DNA of 64,000 bases from an uncultured Lachnospiraceae bacterium (GCA_910585765.1 CAJUES010000006.1:37865-101864), one strand, 5' to 3'. Counted from the first letter of the stretch, positions 26,667 to 35,395 are shown. The notes: generated by a model not told the origin, from the sequence alone. Made by a program: numbers and translations.

Positions 26667-26985
26667 CGGATAATCTGAAATATACCCGCGGTACCACCCG
26701 CATTGACAAAACCAACGTTTCATCCTCTCCTGGGAACTGCAACAGATCACTTTGCACTCCCCCGCGTTTAACGCACGCCCACGTACTACCCTACTAGCAT
26801 ATCGATAAAACCATATGTTTTCAGACAGTCTGCTCCGGAGTGTTCCCTTCGTCAGCTTCCGCGGACAGCGCTCTCAGTCGGTGACGCCGTCTTCCTGTCG
26901 TTTTCATTGGCAAGAGTCTCCTTCATGGCATTTGATAAATGTAGTCATTCTATTTTTATACAATCTCATTTCTATTCCAGGTTTT
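26634..26985 (-). promoter_or_regulatory. T-box riboswitch leader of aspS-gatCAB
   Basis: On the minus strand the antiterminator core GGGTGGTACCGCGG (26699-26686) is followed by a terminator, and about 290 bases of leader precede it. T-boxes read uncharged tRNA: the specifier loop pairs with the anticodon and TGGN with the tRNA 3' end. Here N is T(U), which pairs with A or wobbles with G; tRNA(Asp) and tRNA(Asn) usually end in G before CCA. I could not assign the specifier codon with confidence. Confidence 0.92.
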
Positions 26986-26990
26986 TTCTT

Positions 26991-27019
26991 AGGATAGCAC
27001 ATGTCTAAATTCATTGCAA
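26991..27019 (-). promoter_or_regulatory. Promoter of the aspS T-box transcript
   Basis: Minus strand TTGCAA (27019-27014), 17-base spacer, TATCCT (26996-26991), which would start the leader near 26985. Confidence 0.5.
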
Positions 27020-27028
27020 GCGTTTTTT

Positions 27029-27609
27029 CTATTTTTCGATTGATTCTATGTAGACTGATAACTCCGGATATGCCTCCTTGTTATCCCTGATCAGCCATCT
27101 TTTGAAAGCTGCAAATGGCGAACTGTCCCTCAGCTGCCGCTGTAATAGAAACATTAAATCCTCCTTTTCTTCACCCTCAGCTTCCCTGTATTCACGGATA
27201 TATTCCTTAAACTCCGAAAGTTCTTTTCTTAAAATCCTTCTCAGTATCGTAGCCTCCATCTTCTTTTGAGGCGTAGAACCGTAGTAGACTTCCTGCAAGA
27301 GCCTTACCGTATTTTGTGTTTCCACCCGATCGTCCAGTATCTCAAACAGCAATTTCTCATCCGTTCCAAAATACCCCTCTTTTCGAAAAGCGATCAGCTC
27401 CTCTACATTCTCTTTCGTGCAATCGATGATGGGATCAAACTTTTCAAGCTTTGTATTATTGCAGTGTGCACAGGCTAAAAAGAGATTGTTCCAATCATAC
27501 TTTAATGCTGTATTTCCGTGATGGGGCGTCAAATGTTCACCTTTTGCATTTCCAGGGAATCGATGGCTTTTTTTACTTTTTCTGTCATTTTCCGTTCCAC
27601 TTTGATCAT
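27029..27609 (-). pseudogene. Broken HNH endonuclease (PtuB-like), internal deletion/frameshift
   Basis: The gene starts at an ATG (27609) that overlaps the ATPase stop as ATGA and has the strong site GGAAGGAAGG, but the frame (MIKVERKMTEKVKKAIDSLE...) stops after 26 codons. Around 27535-27540 the other frame takes over: GEHLTPHHGN, then YDWNNLFLACAHCNNTK and a ~150-residue helical tail to 27029. Intact relatives carry a CxxC-containing stretch before the xEHLxP motif; this is missing. So the first half of the HNH zinc/catalytic fold is lost and the join is out of frame. The downstream part may still be made from an internal start but would be inactive. Confidence 0.75.
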
Positions 27610-28838
27610 AACTGCCTTCCTTCCAACTCCAAAAACATATCTGTCAGCTCTGGCAAAAAACCTTTTGGAATCTTTCGAAGTTCACTTCGGATCCTGGCTC
27701 TCTCTGCATGCTCTGCCTCAGTCAAATCTGATCTTTCTTTCAGGCACTTGTATCTGTTGATTTTTTCTTTTATTTTATCCGAATATTCATCCACTCCAAA
27801 AAATCCCTCTGCAAGATCCTCTGATGAATATACCGACAGATCCTCCACTTCTATACAATTTTCCAGATCATATACTTTGACATTCGAGAGGGAATTCAAA
27901 ACATATGGCGAATGCGTCGTGACAATAAACTGGATCCTCGGAAAAAAGTCCGTCAAAAAGGGCAGGATCTTCTTTTGCAGACCAATGTGGAGATGGGTTT
28001 CCACCTCATCGATCAATACAACTCCCTCTATGTCATATTGACTGATCCCATCCCCCAAAAGCCAGTTCCGATCCATCCTTAAAATCAAATCCGACACAAT
28101 CTGGATAACAGAAGAATACCCATCTGAGAGCGTCTCAAGATTGAAAGGGACTCTGCCAGATTCATGGATCTTAAAACGGTACTCTTTATAATCGTATTCC
28201 AGATCGATCGTATCGTTATCTAACAAAACCCTCAGCGCTCCCACAAACCGTTCAAACCATTTCTGGATCCGCTCGACAATGACCATATCACCTTCATTTC
28301 TTGCATATGCCTGCTGTGTCTTCAGATGCACCATATATTGCTGAAGAAGTTCCCCTGGCCGGGAATTGACCGCATAGGCATCACTCAGCTTGATATCTAC
28401 AACCCCTTGTGCGCGGGCGATCTGTGTTTTTCTCCCCGCTGGAAAATATGCTGTCACAAAATCCCCCTGGGCGTATAAAGTCTCTATGTGCGCGCTGTCA
28501 TTGAATGAAATCTTCACCCCAGCCGCATATTTTTCTACCTGCTCTAAAGCAAACTCATAATTCTTTTTTATTTCTGATTTCTCTGTTTCTGTCGCTGCTT
28601 TATTTATGGACTCTTCTATCATTGAGATTTGAGGAATATATAATTCAACTAAAGACTTAAATCTTTTGTCATTTATCGCCTGTAGATATTTTTGCAATGC
28701 AACCAGCAAAGAAGTCTTCCCCGATCCGTTTTTGCCGGTAATGATCAATTGCTGCCTGTGTTCTTTGTTTAAGGAGATCTCTGTATTCGATAAATGTCTC
28801 AGCTTATCGATATTTATCTCTGTAATATAATGTTCCAT
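27606..28838 (-). CDS. AAA ATPase of a Septu-like (PtuA) defence pair
   Basis: 410-residue SMC/OLD-like ATPase. Walker A GKNGSGKTS (near 35-43), ABC-type signature LSDGYSSV, Walker B GVVLIDEVETHLH and a switch His in TTHSPYVLNSL. In the Septu anti-phage system such an ATPase (PtuA) holds an HNH nuclease (PtuB), encoded directly downstream and coupled. The ATG at 28838 (MEHYITEINI) follows GGGGAG. The gene is more AT-rich than its neighbours, which suggests transfer. The partner is broken here, so the system is probably dead or reduced. Other overcoming-lysogenization-type ATPases are an alternative assignment. Confidence 0.8.
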   Translation of the reverse strand: MEHYITEINIDKLRHLSNTEISLNKEHRQQLIITGKNGSGKTSLLVALQKYLQAINDKRFKSLVELYIPQISMIEESINKAATETEKSEIKKNYEFALEQVEKYAAGVKISFNDSAHIETLYAQGDFVTAYFPAGRKTQIARAQGVVDIKLSDAYAVNSRPGELLQQYMVHLKTQQAYARNEGDMVIVERIQKWFERFVGALRVLLDNDTIDLEYDYKEYRFKIHESGRVPFNLETLSDGYSSVIQIVSDLILRMDRNWLLGDGISQYDIEGVVLIDEVETHLHIGLQKKILPFLTDFFPRIQFIVTTHSPYVLNSLSNVKVYDLENCIEVEDLSVYSSEDLAEGFFGVDEYSDKIKEKINRYKCLKERSDLTEAEHAERARIRSELRKIPKGFLPELTDMFLELEGRQL

Positions 28839-28862
28839 GCTCCCACTCCCCCACATATTATC

Positions 28863-28912
28863 TATAGACTCTCGGAGTCTCTTTGTACCTGAAAGCGCCC
28901 CGAGAGCCTATA
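28863..28912. repeat. Long hairpin upstream of the Septu-like ATPase
   Basis: TATAGACTCTCGG (28863-28875) pairs with CCGAGAGCCTATA (28900-28912) with one mismatch. It is in the leader or promoter region of the ATPase gene. A short similar stretch (CTCGGAATCTTTTTGTAT) occurs at 40500. Confidence 0.45.
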
Positions 28913-28982
28913 ACTATAATACCCTATGCCTCATACTATATCAAGGATAAATATCCGCAAACCTGCATATACCACATGCAGC

Positions 28983-29603
28983 CTATATACGTCTTGTCTC
29001 TTTCGTCCTCCCGCAGAAGATCACCCCCGCAAGCAGCAGCACCGGAAAAATGATTCCCGCCAGAACGCCCATTTTCAGGTCATCGCCCAGCGCGCCCGAC
29101 ACCATCCCGACCAGCGTAGGACCTCCCGAACAGCCGATGTCACCGCCCAGCGCCAGCAGTGCGAACATCGCCGTACCGCCCTTTGGCAGCGATGCAGACG
29201 CCTTGCTGAACGTCCCCGGCCACATGATCCCGACAGACAGCCCGCAGACTGCACAGGCGATCAAACAAAACTGCGGAACCGGTATCAGGGAAATTCCCAG
29301 ATAAGACAGTATGCACAGACAGCAGCTGTAGACCATAAAGCGTTCCAGATCGATCCTGTCCCCGTATCTGCCGTAAAACAGTCTGGACGTCCCCATCAGA
29401 ATGGCAAACGCCAGCGGTCCGGCCAGATCACCTGCCGTCTTGGAGATGCCAAGTCCTTTTTCCGCAAACGTCGATGCCCACTGGCTCACCGCCTGCTCAC
29501 TCGCCCCCGCACAGATCATCATGACCAGCAGTACCCAGAATACCCTGATCCCGAACAGCTCCTTCAACTGTGTACCCCCGCAGTTCTTTTGCGATCTGGC
29601 CAA
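28983..29603 (-). pseudogene. Major facilitator transporter, 3' half only
   Basis: About 206 residues with six hydrophobic segments (IRVFWVLLVMMICAG..., LAFAILMGTSRLFYGRYGDR, IMWPGTFSKASASLPKGGTA, VLAGIIFPVLLLAG) corresponding to the C-terminal half of an MFS permease of the FucP/YfkF-like kind. A stop codon lies just before LARSQKNC, and no start region or N-terminal six helices exist; instead a remnant of an unrelated gene abuts it. Not expected to function. Confidence 0.75.
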
Positions 29604-29634
29604 ACGCTTTCAAATGGTATGCAGGATCATATTA

Positions 29635-29830
29635 TTAGTTGACATTAAAATACGGATTTTTCGTCCAAAAGACAATGCAGTCCACAACCTCCGGAGATAA
29701 AGTGATCTTGGCTGATCTGATGTGCGTTTATTGGATTGCGCACATATAAATATCCTTCCTTTATTCTATTCAAGAACCATTCGGAATGATAATTCGGAAT
29801 ATCCGTTCTGCGGCTGACACTCAATATCAC
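29635..29830 (-). pseudogene. DUF1848 gene, 5' fragment with frameshift
   Basis: From a GTG at 29830 (AAAGGAAA before it) the frame reads MILSVSRRTDIPNYHSEWFL and on to NPINAHQIS, the start of DUF1848 proteins. One extra C near 29710 shifts the frame; in the next frame the expected KITLSPEVVDCIVFWTKNP continues and then stops at 29635. The remaining ~230 residues are absent and the MFS remnant begins instead. This is a deletion scar joining two unrelated genes. Confidence 0.8.
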
Positions 29831-29888
29831 GATATCATTTCCTTTCAAACTTAAAGGATCGCCCTGCAAAGAGAAGCGCTTTCCAAGA

Positions 29889-31427
29889 TCAAAACCGTTT
29901 GATCTTTTTTGTCGTATTTTTCTCAAATTCCGTCTCGCGCACCTTGATCTTGAACACCCTCTTGTAGAGCGGCGCGCCCTGATTGTACGCGTCGATGATC
30001 TTCTGCAGCTCGCTCTGGATATCCTTGATCTTCTTCTTGCCGGCATACTCGTAATCCGGGAAGATCTCCGCCTCGATCACGCCCTCGCTCTCGCGCACGA
30101 GCACCTCCTGCACGAGCCGGTTCTCGGCAAGCTTGTTCTCGATCTCCTCCGGGGAGACATTCTCTCCGTTTGGCGTGATGATCAGGTTCTTCTTGCGCCC
30201 TGTCAGAAAGATGAAGCCATCCTCGTCCACATACCCGAGATCCCCGGTCTTTAACCAGCCGTCTTCCAGCGTCTCCTCCGTCTCCTTCGGCATGTTGTAG
30301 TAGCCCTGCATGACGCTCGATCCCTTTACCCAGAGCTCCTCGTCCACGACCTTTGCCTCGCAGTTTGGCATCAGTCTGCCGACGGAGCCGTCTTTCATAA
30401 AATCACCGTAGTTCGTGCTGATGACGGGCGAGCACTCTGTCATGCCGTAGCCCTGCCAGATCGTGATCCCATATTTTTTAAACATTTCCAGATATGCAGG
30501 ATTGAGATATGCCCCGCCGCTGCACACCGTGTGGAACTGCTTACCAAACACTTTTGCCTTGACGAGCGGTGCGGGGATCCACGCCGCCTCCTCGAGCTTC
30601 TTTGCGAGCGTCTCGATCATCAGCGGCACCATCAGGATCATGTTCGGCTCAAACAGCTTGATGTTCTTCGCGACGCGCAGCAGCGAATCGTTGATGCAGA
30701 TCACCGAGCCGATGGAAATGCCTTTCAAGATATCCATGCTGAGACAGTACGCGTGGTGGATGGGGAGGACTGACAGGATCACGATGCCGGACTCCAGTCC
30801 CATGTCCAGGCAGGTCGCGTTCTCCGCCAGATTCCTGTGTGTGAGCATGACACCCTTGCTCTTGCCCGTCGTGCCGGATGTAAACATGATCGTCGCCAGC
30901 TGGTCCGGCTGCGGCGTGTAGTCAAACCCCGCGCTCTGTGCGCCGATCAGCTCCCACATGGACTGCTCCTTTGCGATCCCGTGCGGCTCGCTCATGCAGA
31001 GGATGTGCTCAAGCTTCGCGCAGCGCTCGGATGCCATCTGCGCCACACCTGCCTTTGCCTCGTCATAGACAAGCGTCGTGACATCCGCGCGGTCGATCAG
31101 CTCACACAGATCTGTCTCCGGTAGATTGGCGTCGAGCGGCACGACCACGCTCCCGCTGTCCGCCGTACCGAAGTACGCGACCACCCACGAGTAGGAGGTC
31201 GGTCCCACGATCGCGACATGTTTTCCCTGCTGCCCCAGCGCAGCCAGCACGGCTGAAAAACATTCCGTGTCATTTTTCAGCTGCGTGTACGTCCTGGACT
31301 CTATTTTTACTTCCTTTTTCCCGCTGTCCGCGCTGTTCTTTATCTTGTATCGGAACGCATCCTGCGCGCCAAAGTCCTGCTCTGCCGCAGCAAGCAGTTG
31401 CCGTATGGTACTATGCATTTTGCCCAT
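29889..31427 (-). CDS. AMP-forming acyl/aminoacyl ligase (adenylation enzyme)
   Basis: About 512 residues of the ANL superfamily: activates a carboxylic acid with ATP and transfers it to CoA or a carrier protein. P-loop MFTSGTTGKSKGVML, WQGYGMTECSP, TGDLGYVDEDGF, and the C-terminal Lys in FEKNTTKKIKRF. Closest in feel to acyl-CoA/acyl-ACP synthetases. Start at the ATG 31427 (MGKMHS) after GGAG; a GTG at 31439 is possible. Last gene of the SCP2/hydrolase/condensation/ACP/ligase operon, so it probably loads the adjacent ACP. Substrate unknown. Confidence 0.9.
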   Translation of the reverse strand: MGKMHSTIRQLLAAAEQDFGAQDAFRYKIKNSADSGKKEVKIESRTYTQLKNDTECFSAVLAALGQQGKHVAIVGPTSYSWVVAYFGTADSGSVVVPLDANLPETDLCELIDRADVTTLVYDEAKAGVAQMASERCAKLEHILCMSEPHGIAKEQSMWELIGAQSAGFDYTPQPDQLATIMFTSGTTGKSKGVMLTHRNLAENATCLDMGLESGIVILSVLPIHHAYCLSMDILKGISIGSVICINDSLLRVAKNIKLFEPNMILMVPLMIETLAKKLEEAAWIPAPLVKAKVFGKQFHTVCSGGAYLNPAYLEMFKKYGITIWQGYGMTECSPVISTNYGDFMKDGSVGRLMPNCEAKVVDEELWVKGSSVMQGYYNMPKETEETLEDGWLKTGDLGYVDEDGFIFLTGRKKNLIITPNGENVSPEEIENKLAENRLVQEVLVRESEGVIEAEIFPDYEYAGKKKIKDIQSELQKIIDAYNQGAPLYKRVFKIKVRETEFEKNTTKKIKRF

Positions 31428-31487
31428 ATCCTTCTCCACACCTTTCTGTTCTATTCCTTCGCTACTTCCTGCCCCTGTACATAAAAT

Positions 31488-31521
31488 CTGGTGCTTCCAT
31501 AACTGTCTACGAAAGCACCAG
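31488..31521 (-). terminator. Hairpin between the ACP and ligase genes
   Basis: CTGGTGCTT/AAGCACCAG (31488-31496/31513-31521), a 9-bp perfect stem followed on the minus strand by ATTTTATG. A weak terminator or processing stem here could raise ACP over ligase expression. A second hairpin, CAGGAATGCC/GGCATTCCTG (31780-31803), precedes the ACP gene. Confidence 0.5.
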
Positions 31522-31532
31522 ACAAACGTTTG

Positions 31533-31757
31533 TTATGAAATCTTCTCCAGATACGCCACTGCCTCCTGCACGGTGCGGATATTGGCCGCCTCCTCGGGAT
31601 TCACTTCCACGTCAAGCTCATCCTCGATCTCCCCGAGCATACTCATGAAGTCAAAAGAGCTAAAACCAAGATCCTCCATAAAACGGGACTCCGGCTTGAT
31701 ATCCTCCTTCTTTACCTCAACATAATTTGTGATCAGATCTGTCAACTTATCAAACAT
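31533..31757 (-). CDS. Acyl carrier protein of the NRPS-like operon
   Basis: 74 residues, acidic, four-helix carrier fold. The phosphopantetheine site is DLGFSSFDFM: Ser in place where most ACPs have DSL, so the usual Asp before the Ser is Ser here. It starts MFDKLTDLITNYVEVKKEDI. Not the fatty-acid AcpP (no fab genes nearby). Lies between the condensation enzyme and the ligase and presumably carries the activated acyl or aminoacyl group between them. Confidence 0.9.
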   Translation of the reverse strand: MFDKLTDLITNYVEVKKEDIKPESRFMEDLGFSSFDFMSMLGEIEDELDVEVNPEEAANIRTVQEAVAYLEKIS

Positions 31758-31867
31758 TGCTTACCCTGCCTTTCCTGCACAGGAATGCCTCCGGGCATTC
31801 CTGTCCTGAATAGTTACCGTTACACTTTATTGTACCACAACACGATCCCCTGCGAAAGTTGATTTTA

Positions 31868-33268
31868 TCAGATCAGCTTTATCACATCGCCGATCTTTAA
31901 GTTCGGATTCTCGATCCCCTTGAACATGATCTTGCACATATAGTAGTAAAACAGTTCGAGCGCCTCCCTGCTGTACGCTTTCGTCTGATGCTCAAAGCTA
32001 AAGTCCAGACCATTGTCCTCCGGCCTGTGCATCACAGTCAGATAGAGACCGTCCGCATAGTAGCCGTTCCCGTACCGCTTTGTCTTGTACCGGATATCGC
32101 CCAGGTCGACCAGTCCTTTTTCACGCAAAGTCGCAGGCTGGTATGTGAGCGCCACCGTCTCATATCCCATGCCAAGTGGTGTCTTGTAGACATCTTTCTT
32201 GTAGTTCATACACTCCACCGGATCAAAATTCACATAGCGGAACGTCTCATTCTGCCTGTCCCTGATCTCAAAGATGCCTTCCAGGAATGTCTTGTCCTCC
32301 GGAATGATCGTGCGGAACGGAAAACTGTGGATGCGCGTGCCGCCCGATTTCTTCTCGAGCAGTGTCGCCCTGCGCGCATACGCAACCATCATGGACACAT
32401 CGTCACAGTTGTTCATCTTCTGCAGATACGTACGGATCCCCATGATCAGCAGGCACTGCAGCGAGATGTGCTGCCGCTCGCAGAAAGTCATGAGGCGCTC
32501 CGTCGGCTCGCCCTCCAGATGGAAGATATCGATATCAGCCGCAAAACTGTCGGAACCTGTCGGCGCTGCCCTGAGATTGGGGTTGCCCGTCGCCCTCCTT
32601 GCGTCGTCGAGACGCTTCCTGCCCTCGATGCCGTTGTAGATCGGTTCCGGCGCCTCAAACAGCTTGTGGAAATAAGCGCGGTCCCTCGCCTGTGCCTTGC
32701 TGCCCGCCTCGTACGCAAAGTCCTTCTCGATCTGCTCGACATAGGAGCGCATGTCAGCCGGGTACGGTACATTCTCAAAGTTCGCATTGCAGTACAGCTC
32801 GATGACATCCTTCATAAATCCGATCAGCGACTGCGCATCGAGAAAACGGTGGTCGCCCACGATGTACATTCCCTCAAACCCGTCCGGCGTCCTGATGATG
32901 ACAACCTTGTTCATCGGCTCGTCCTGCCCGAACGGCACGCGCGTCCACTTTGTCATCTCAGCGTCCGCTTCCTCCATGGTCTTTCCCGTAAAATCGACAA
33001 ACTCGATCTCGCGGTCCTCCTTGTCGACGATATACTGATACCACTGCTTCTCCTTCTCGTCATACACAAGTCTGGCACGCATGGACTCACAGCGCCCGTA
33101 CGCCTTGTAGATCGCCTTTCTGAGCTCGTCAATGTTCAGATCGAACTCGATCGTAAGGCTGCTGCCGACATTGAGGATCTCCTGCCCCGGACTGTACTGT
33201 GAATAGTAAAAATGATACTTCTGTGCCGCGGTTAACGGGTACGTCTTATAACCTTTTCTTGTTTTCAT
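31868..33268 (-). CDS. Stand-alone condensation-domain enzyme
   Basis: 466 residues with the fold of NRPS condensation/acyltransferase domains. YPLTAAQKYHFYYSQYSPG at the start is the C1-type motif, and GDHRFLDAQSL has the active-site HxxxD (the canonical HHxxxDG ends in Gly; here Ala). Such domains join an acyl or aminoacyl carrier thioester to an amine or alcohol. There is no adenylation or carrier domain in the same chain; these are supplied by the next two genes. GGAGGAAG precedes the ATG. Product unknown. Confidence 0.82.
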   Translation of the reverse strand: MKTRKGYKTYPLTAAQKYHFYYSQYSPGQEILNVGSSLTIEFDLNIDELRKAIYKAYGRCESMRARLVYDEKEKQWYQYIVDKEDREIEFVDFTGKTMEEADAEMTKWTRVPFGQDEPMNKVVIIRTPDGFEGMYIVGDHRFLDAQSLIGFMKDVIELYCNANFENVPYPADMRSYVEQIEKDFAYEAGSKAQARDRAYFHKLFEAPEPIYNGIEGRKRLDDARRATGNPNLRAAPTGSDSFAADIDIFHLEGEPTERLMTFCERQHISLQCLLIMGIRTYLQKMNNCDDVSMMVAYARRATLLEKKSGGTRIHSFPFRTIIPEDKTFLEGIFEIRDRQNETFRYVNFDPVECMNYKKDVYKTPLGMGYETVALTYQPATLREKGLVDLGDIRYKTKRYGNGYYADGLYLTVMHRPEDNGLDFSFEHQTKAYSREALELFYYYMCKIMFKGIENPNLKIGDVIKLI

Positions 33269-33348
33269 GTTCTTCCTCCATGTTTCCTGTCCTTACAAAT
33301 CCGGGACAATGCAAATTTGCCGTGAAAAAACCACCGCATATGTTTTTT

Positions 33349-34317
33349 TCACATGATCTCCTCAAAAAATTCATCCAGTGCCCGCTCATAACTCTCTGTG
33401 TCCTTATAATAGCTCTCCGCGTGTGCCGCACCCTCCACTTCCAGGATCTTCTTTGGCGACGCACAGCAGTCATAGATCTCACGGCACATATGATACGGCA
33501 CAAACGTGTCCTTCGTGCCATGGATAAATAAGATCGGAACCTTTGCCTTCGCCACCTCGCGCTTGGCGTTGCACTCGTCCATGCCGTACCCCGCAAGCCT
33601 CCTGTTCAGGATATCCGCTCCCGGGATCGCCGGAAATGCAGGCAGATGGTACATATTTTTGAGCACGTGCGTGAACACTTCCTTCGGCGAGGTAAAGGCA
33701 CAGTCAGAGACGATCCCCCTGACCTGACCTGGCAGATCCAGCCCGCTTGCCATCAGCACCGTCGCACCGCCCATGCTCGTCCCGTGAAGCACGATCTCAA
33801 CATCGTCGCCGAGCTCCTGCACCACCCAGTCGATCCACACGAGGGCGTCTTTCCTGTCAAGACAGCCAAATCCGATGTACTCACCCTCGCTCTCGCCGTG
33901 CGCCCTCGCGTCCGGCAGCAGCATCGCATATCCCCTGTTGAGATAGTAGCCTGACAACCCTATATAGTCGGACATGCCCTGGCTGGTATACCCGTGAAAA
34001 CAGATCGCAACTTTTTTCCTGTCCGCACCTGCATCGGTGCCTGCTTCCTTTTTGAGCGCGGGAAAATATGTCGCGTGGAGTTTCAGACCGTCAAAAGATG
34101 TCTGGTAGACATCCTCGTGCGCCTGCTCCAGCATAAAAGCCTTGCGCTTTTCCATAAAAGGCGCGTACTGACTCCAGTCGGTGCCGGACATCTTGATCGT
34201 CCGCTCCACCTTCGCGTTCCCCCGTTTCATCGTCCTTCTGTAAAAATATGCGATCTCTCCAATGCCTGCCGCCGCAAGAATCCCCGCACAGGCTGCAGCT
34301 TTTTTCAGTTTTCCCAT
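33349..34317 (-). CDS. Alpha/beta hydrolase with N-terminal membrane anchor
   Basis: 322 residues. A short hydrophobic segment (about 7-25) could anchor it. Hydrolase fold: CFHGYTSQG oxyanion region, nucleophile Ser in LHGTSMGGATV, Asp in HGTKDTFVP and His in GAAHAES complete the triad. Resembles the YqkD/BEM46-type serine hydrolases. Within the NRPS-like operon it may release, trim or transfer the product as a thioesterase-like or peptidase activity (inference). Confidence 0.87.
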   Translation of the reverse strand: MGKLKKAAACAGILAAAGIGEIAYFYRRTMKRGNAKVERTIKMSGTDWSQYAPFMEKRKAFMLEQAHEDVYQTSFDGLKLHATYFPALKKEAGTDAGADRKKVAICFHGYTSQGMSDYIGLSGYYLNRGYAMLLPDARAHGESEGEYIGFGCLDRKDALVWIDWVVQELGDDVEIVLHGTSMGGATVLMASGLDLPGQVRGIVSDCAFTSPKEVFTHVLKNMYHLPAFPAIPGADILNRRLAGYGMDECNAKREVAKAKVPILFIHGTKDTFVPYHMCREIYDCCASPKKILEVEGAAHAESYYKDTESYERALDEFFEEIM

Positions 34318-34331
34318 TCGTCCGCCTCCAC

Positions 34332-34405
34332 ACTACAATCACTCTCTATTACAATCACTTACTTACAATCACTTACTATCATAACCATACTTTTACGATC
34401 ACTTA
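34332..34405. repeat. Short tandem repeat between the hydrolase and SCP2 genes
   Basis: About five imperfect copies of TTACAATCACT, covering nearly the whole gap between the two genes. Confidence 0.7.
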
Positions 34406-34798
34406 CTTTTTGTCTGCCTTCTTCTTCTCTTCCTTCCTGGCTTCCTTGAGTTCTCTCTTCAACTCCTTTTTCTTTCGCTGGATGATATCGTTCAGCTTCA
34501 ACGCCTTGTCAATGTTTCCTTCCACTCGCAGCTTCTGCGTCGTGAATGCCCACACCGGATCCATCTGACCCTCGGCGATCTTGCGGAACACCTCCGGTGA
34601 GCTGATAAACATCGCATCCCTGTCATAGTACTCGTACGGCTCCACGTAGAGCACGCCGTCCTTCACCTCCACATAGAACGCGCCGCCTGCCTCCTCGTCC
34701 TCGATGTTGAACTGATATGCCAGATGCTCGTGGATGTCGCTCACATCAGCTCCCATAAATTTCCCTTTGATCTCATAAAAAAAATCTGCGTATGTCAT
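34403..34798 (-). CDS. SCP2-like lipid-binding protein
   Basis: 131 residues of the sterol-carrier-protein-2 fold: EIKGKFMGADVSDIHEHLAY, AFYVEVKDGVLYVEPYEY, SPEVFRKIAEGQMDPVWAFT and LRVEGNIDKALKL, ending in a Lys/Glu-rich coiled tail. SCP2 proteins hold hydrophobic ligands in the cytoplasm. First gene of the operon; it suggests that the product or precursor is lipophilic. Promoter and three palindromes lie upstream. Confidence 0.82.
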   Translation of the reverse strand: MTYADFFYEIKGKFMGADVSDIHEHLAYQFNIEDEEAGGAFYVEVKDGVLYVEPYEYYDRDAMFISSPEVFRKIAEGQMDPVWAFTTQKLRVEGNIDKALKLNDIIQRKKKELKRELKEARKEEKKKADKK

Positions 34799-34838
34799 GT
34801 TCTTCCTCCATCAATTAAATTCAGTACAAACTTTCCAA

Positions 34839-34933
34839 ACCGCCGTCGGTTCCGGCGGTATTATTTGACTCGTTTCGACCGCCAGTCGACTTTGTTTAAT
34901 CTTATCCTACCATACTTTTCGACCGTCGGTCAA
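34839..34933 (-). promoter_or_regulatory. Operon promoter with three related palindromes
   Basis: AACCGCCGTCGGTT (34839-34852), GACCGCCAGTC (34877-34887) and GACCGTCGGTC (34921-34931) share ACCG/CGGT half-sites. Minus strand TTGACC (34933-34928), 18-base spacer and TAGGAT form a promoter whose -35 overlaps the third palindrome; the second lies just downstream. The placement suits repression by the divergent TetR-type protein. Confidence 0.6.
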
Positions 34934-35060
34934 GTGCATTTTCCCCGAATTTGCGTCCTCTTTTATTTTATTTTTGTAACACTATTTACAATTGTTCCCG
35001 CAATGCAAATGTGCTATACTTTCATTAACTATCTGTACTATATAACTATATAATAGTAAT

Positions 35061-35304
35061 CCTGCAGCCAATTACGCGCACTATATATAATGCAACATCA
35101 TGAAAATTCTGCAGTCAGTTACACATACTATATATACAAATGGCGCATAATGAAAATCCTGCAGCCAATTACGCGCACTATATATAATGCAACATCATGA
35201 AAATCCTGCAGTCAGTTACACATACCATATATACAAATGGCGCATAATGAAAATACTGCAGTCAATTACACACACTATATATAATGCAACATCATGAAAA
35301 TCCT
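35061..35304. repeat. 97-bp tandem repeat upstream of tetR
   Basis: Two and a half copies with exact period 97 (starts at 35061, 35158, 35255). Each unit has two related halves of about 47-50 bp beginning CTGCAGCCAATTAC or CTGCAGTCAGTTAC and containing TATATATAATG or TATATATAC. It fills most of the gap between the operon promoter and the TetR gene. Confidence 0.9.
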
Positions 35305-35395
35305 GCTGAGAAAAATGAAAAATATGATACGAACGTTGAGATAAGAGATGCGGACAACCATAACCACAGACAATCACAGAAAGGTGGCATCGCTC

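Noticed and set aside
27029..29603. Retron-associated ATPase-HNH pair
   Set aside because: No reverse transcriptase or msr/msd-like RNA region is seen beside the pair; a free-standing Septu-like pair explains it better.
31988..33202. 404-residue plus-strand frame over the condensation-domain gene
   Set aside because: Antisense shadow; composition biased and no motifs, whereas the minus-strand frame has clear C-domain motifs and a ribosome site.
35061..35304. Possible CRISPR array or iteron origin
   Set aside because: Only two and a half units of 97 bp with no spacers, and no replication gene nearby.
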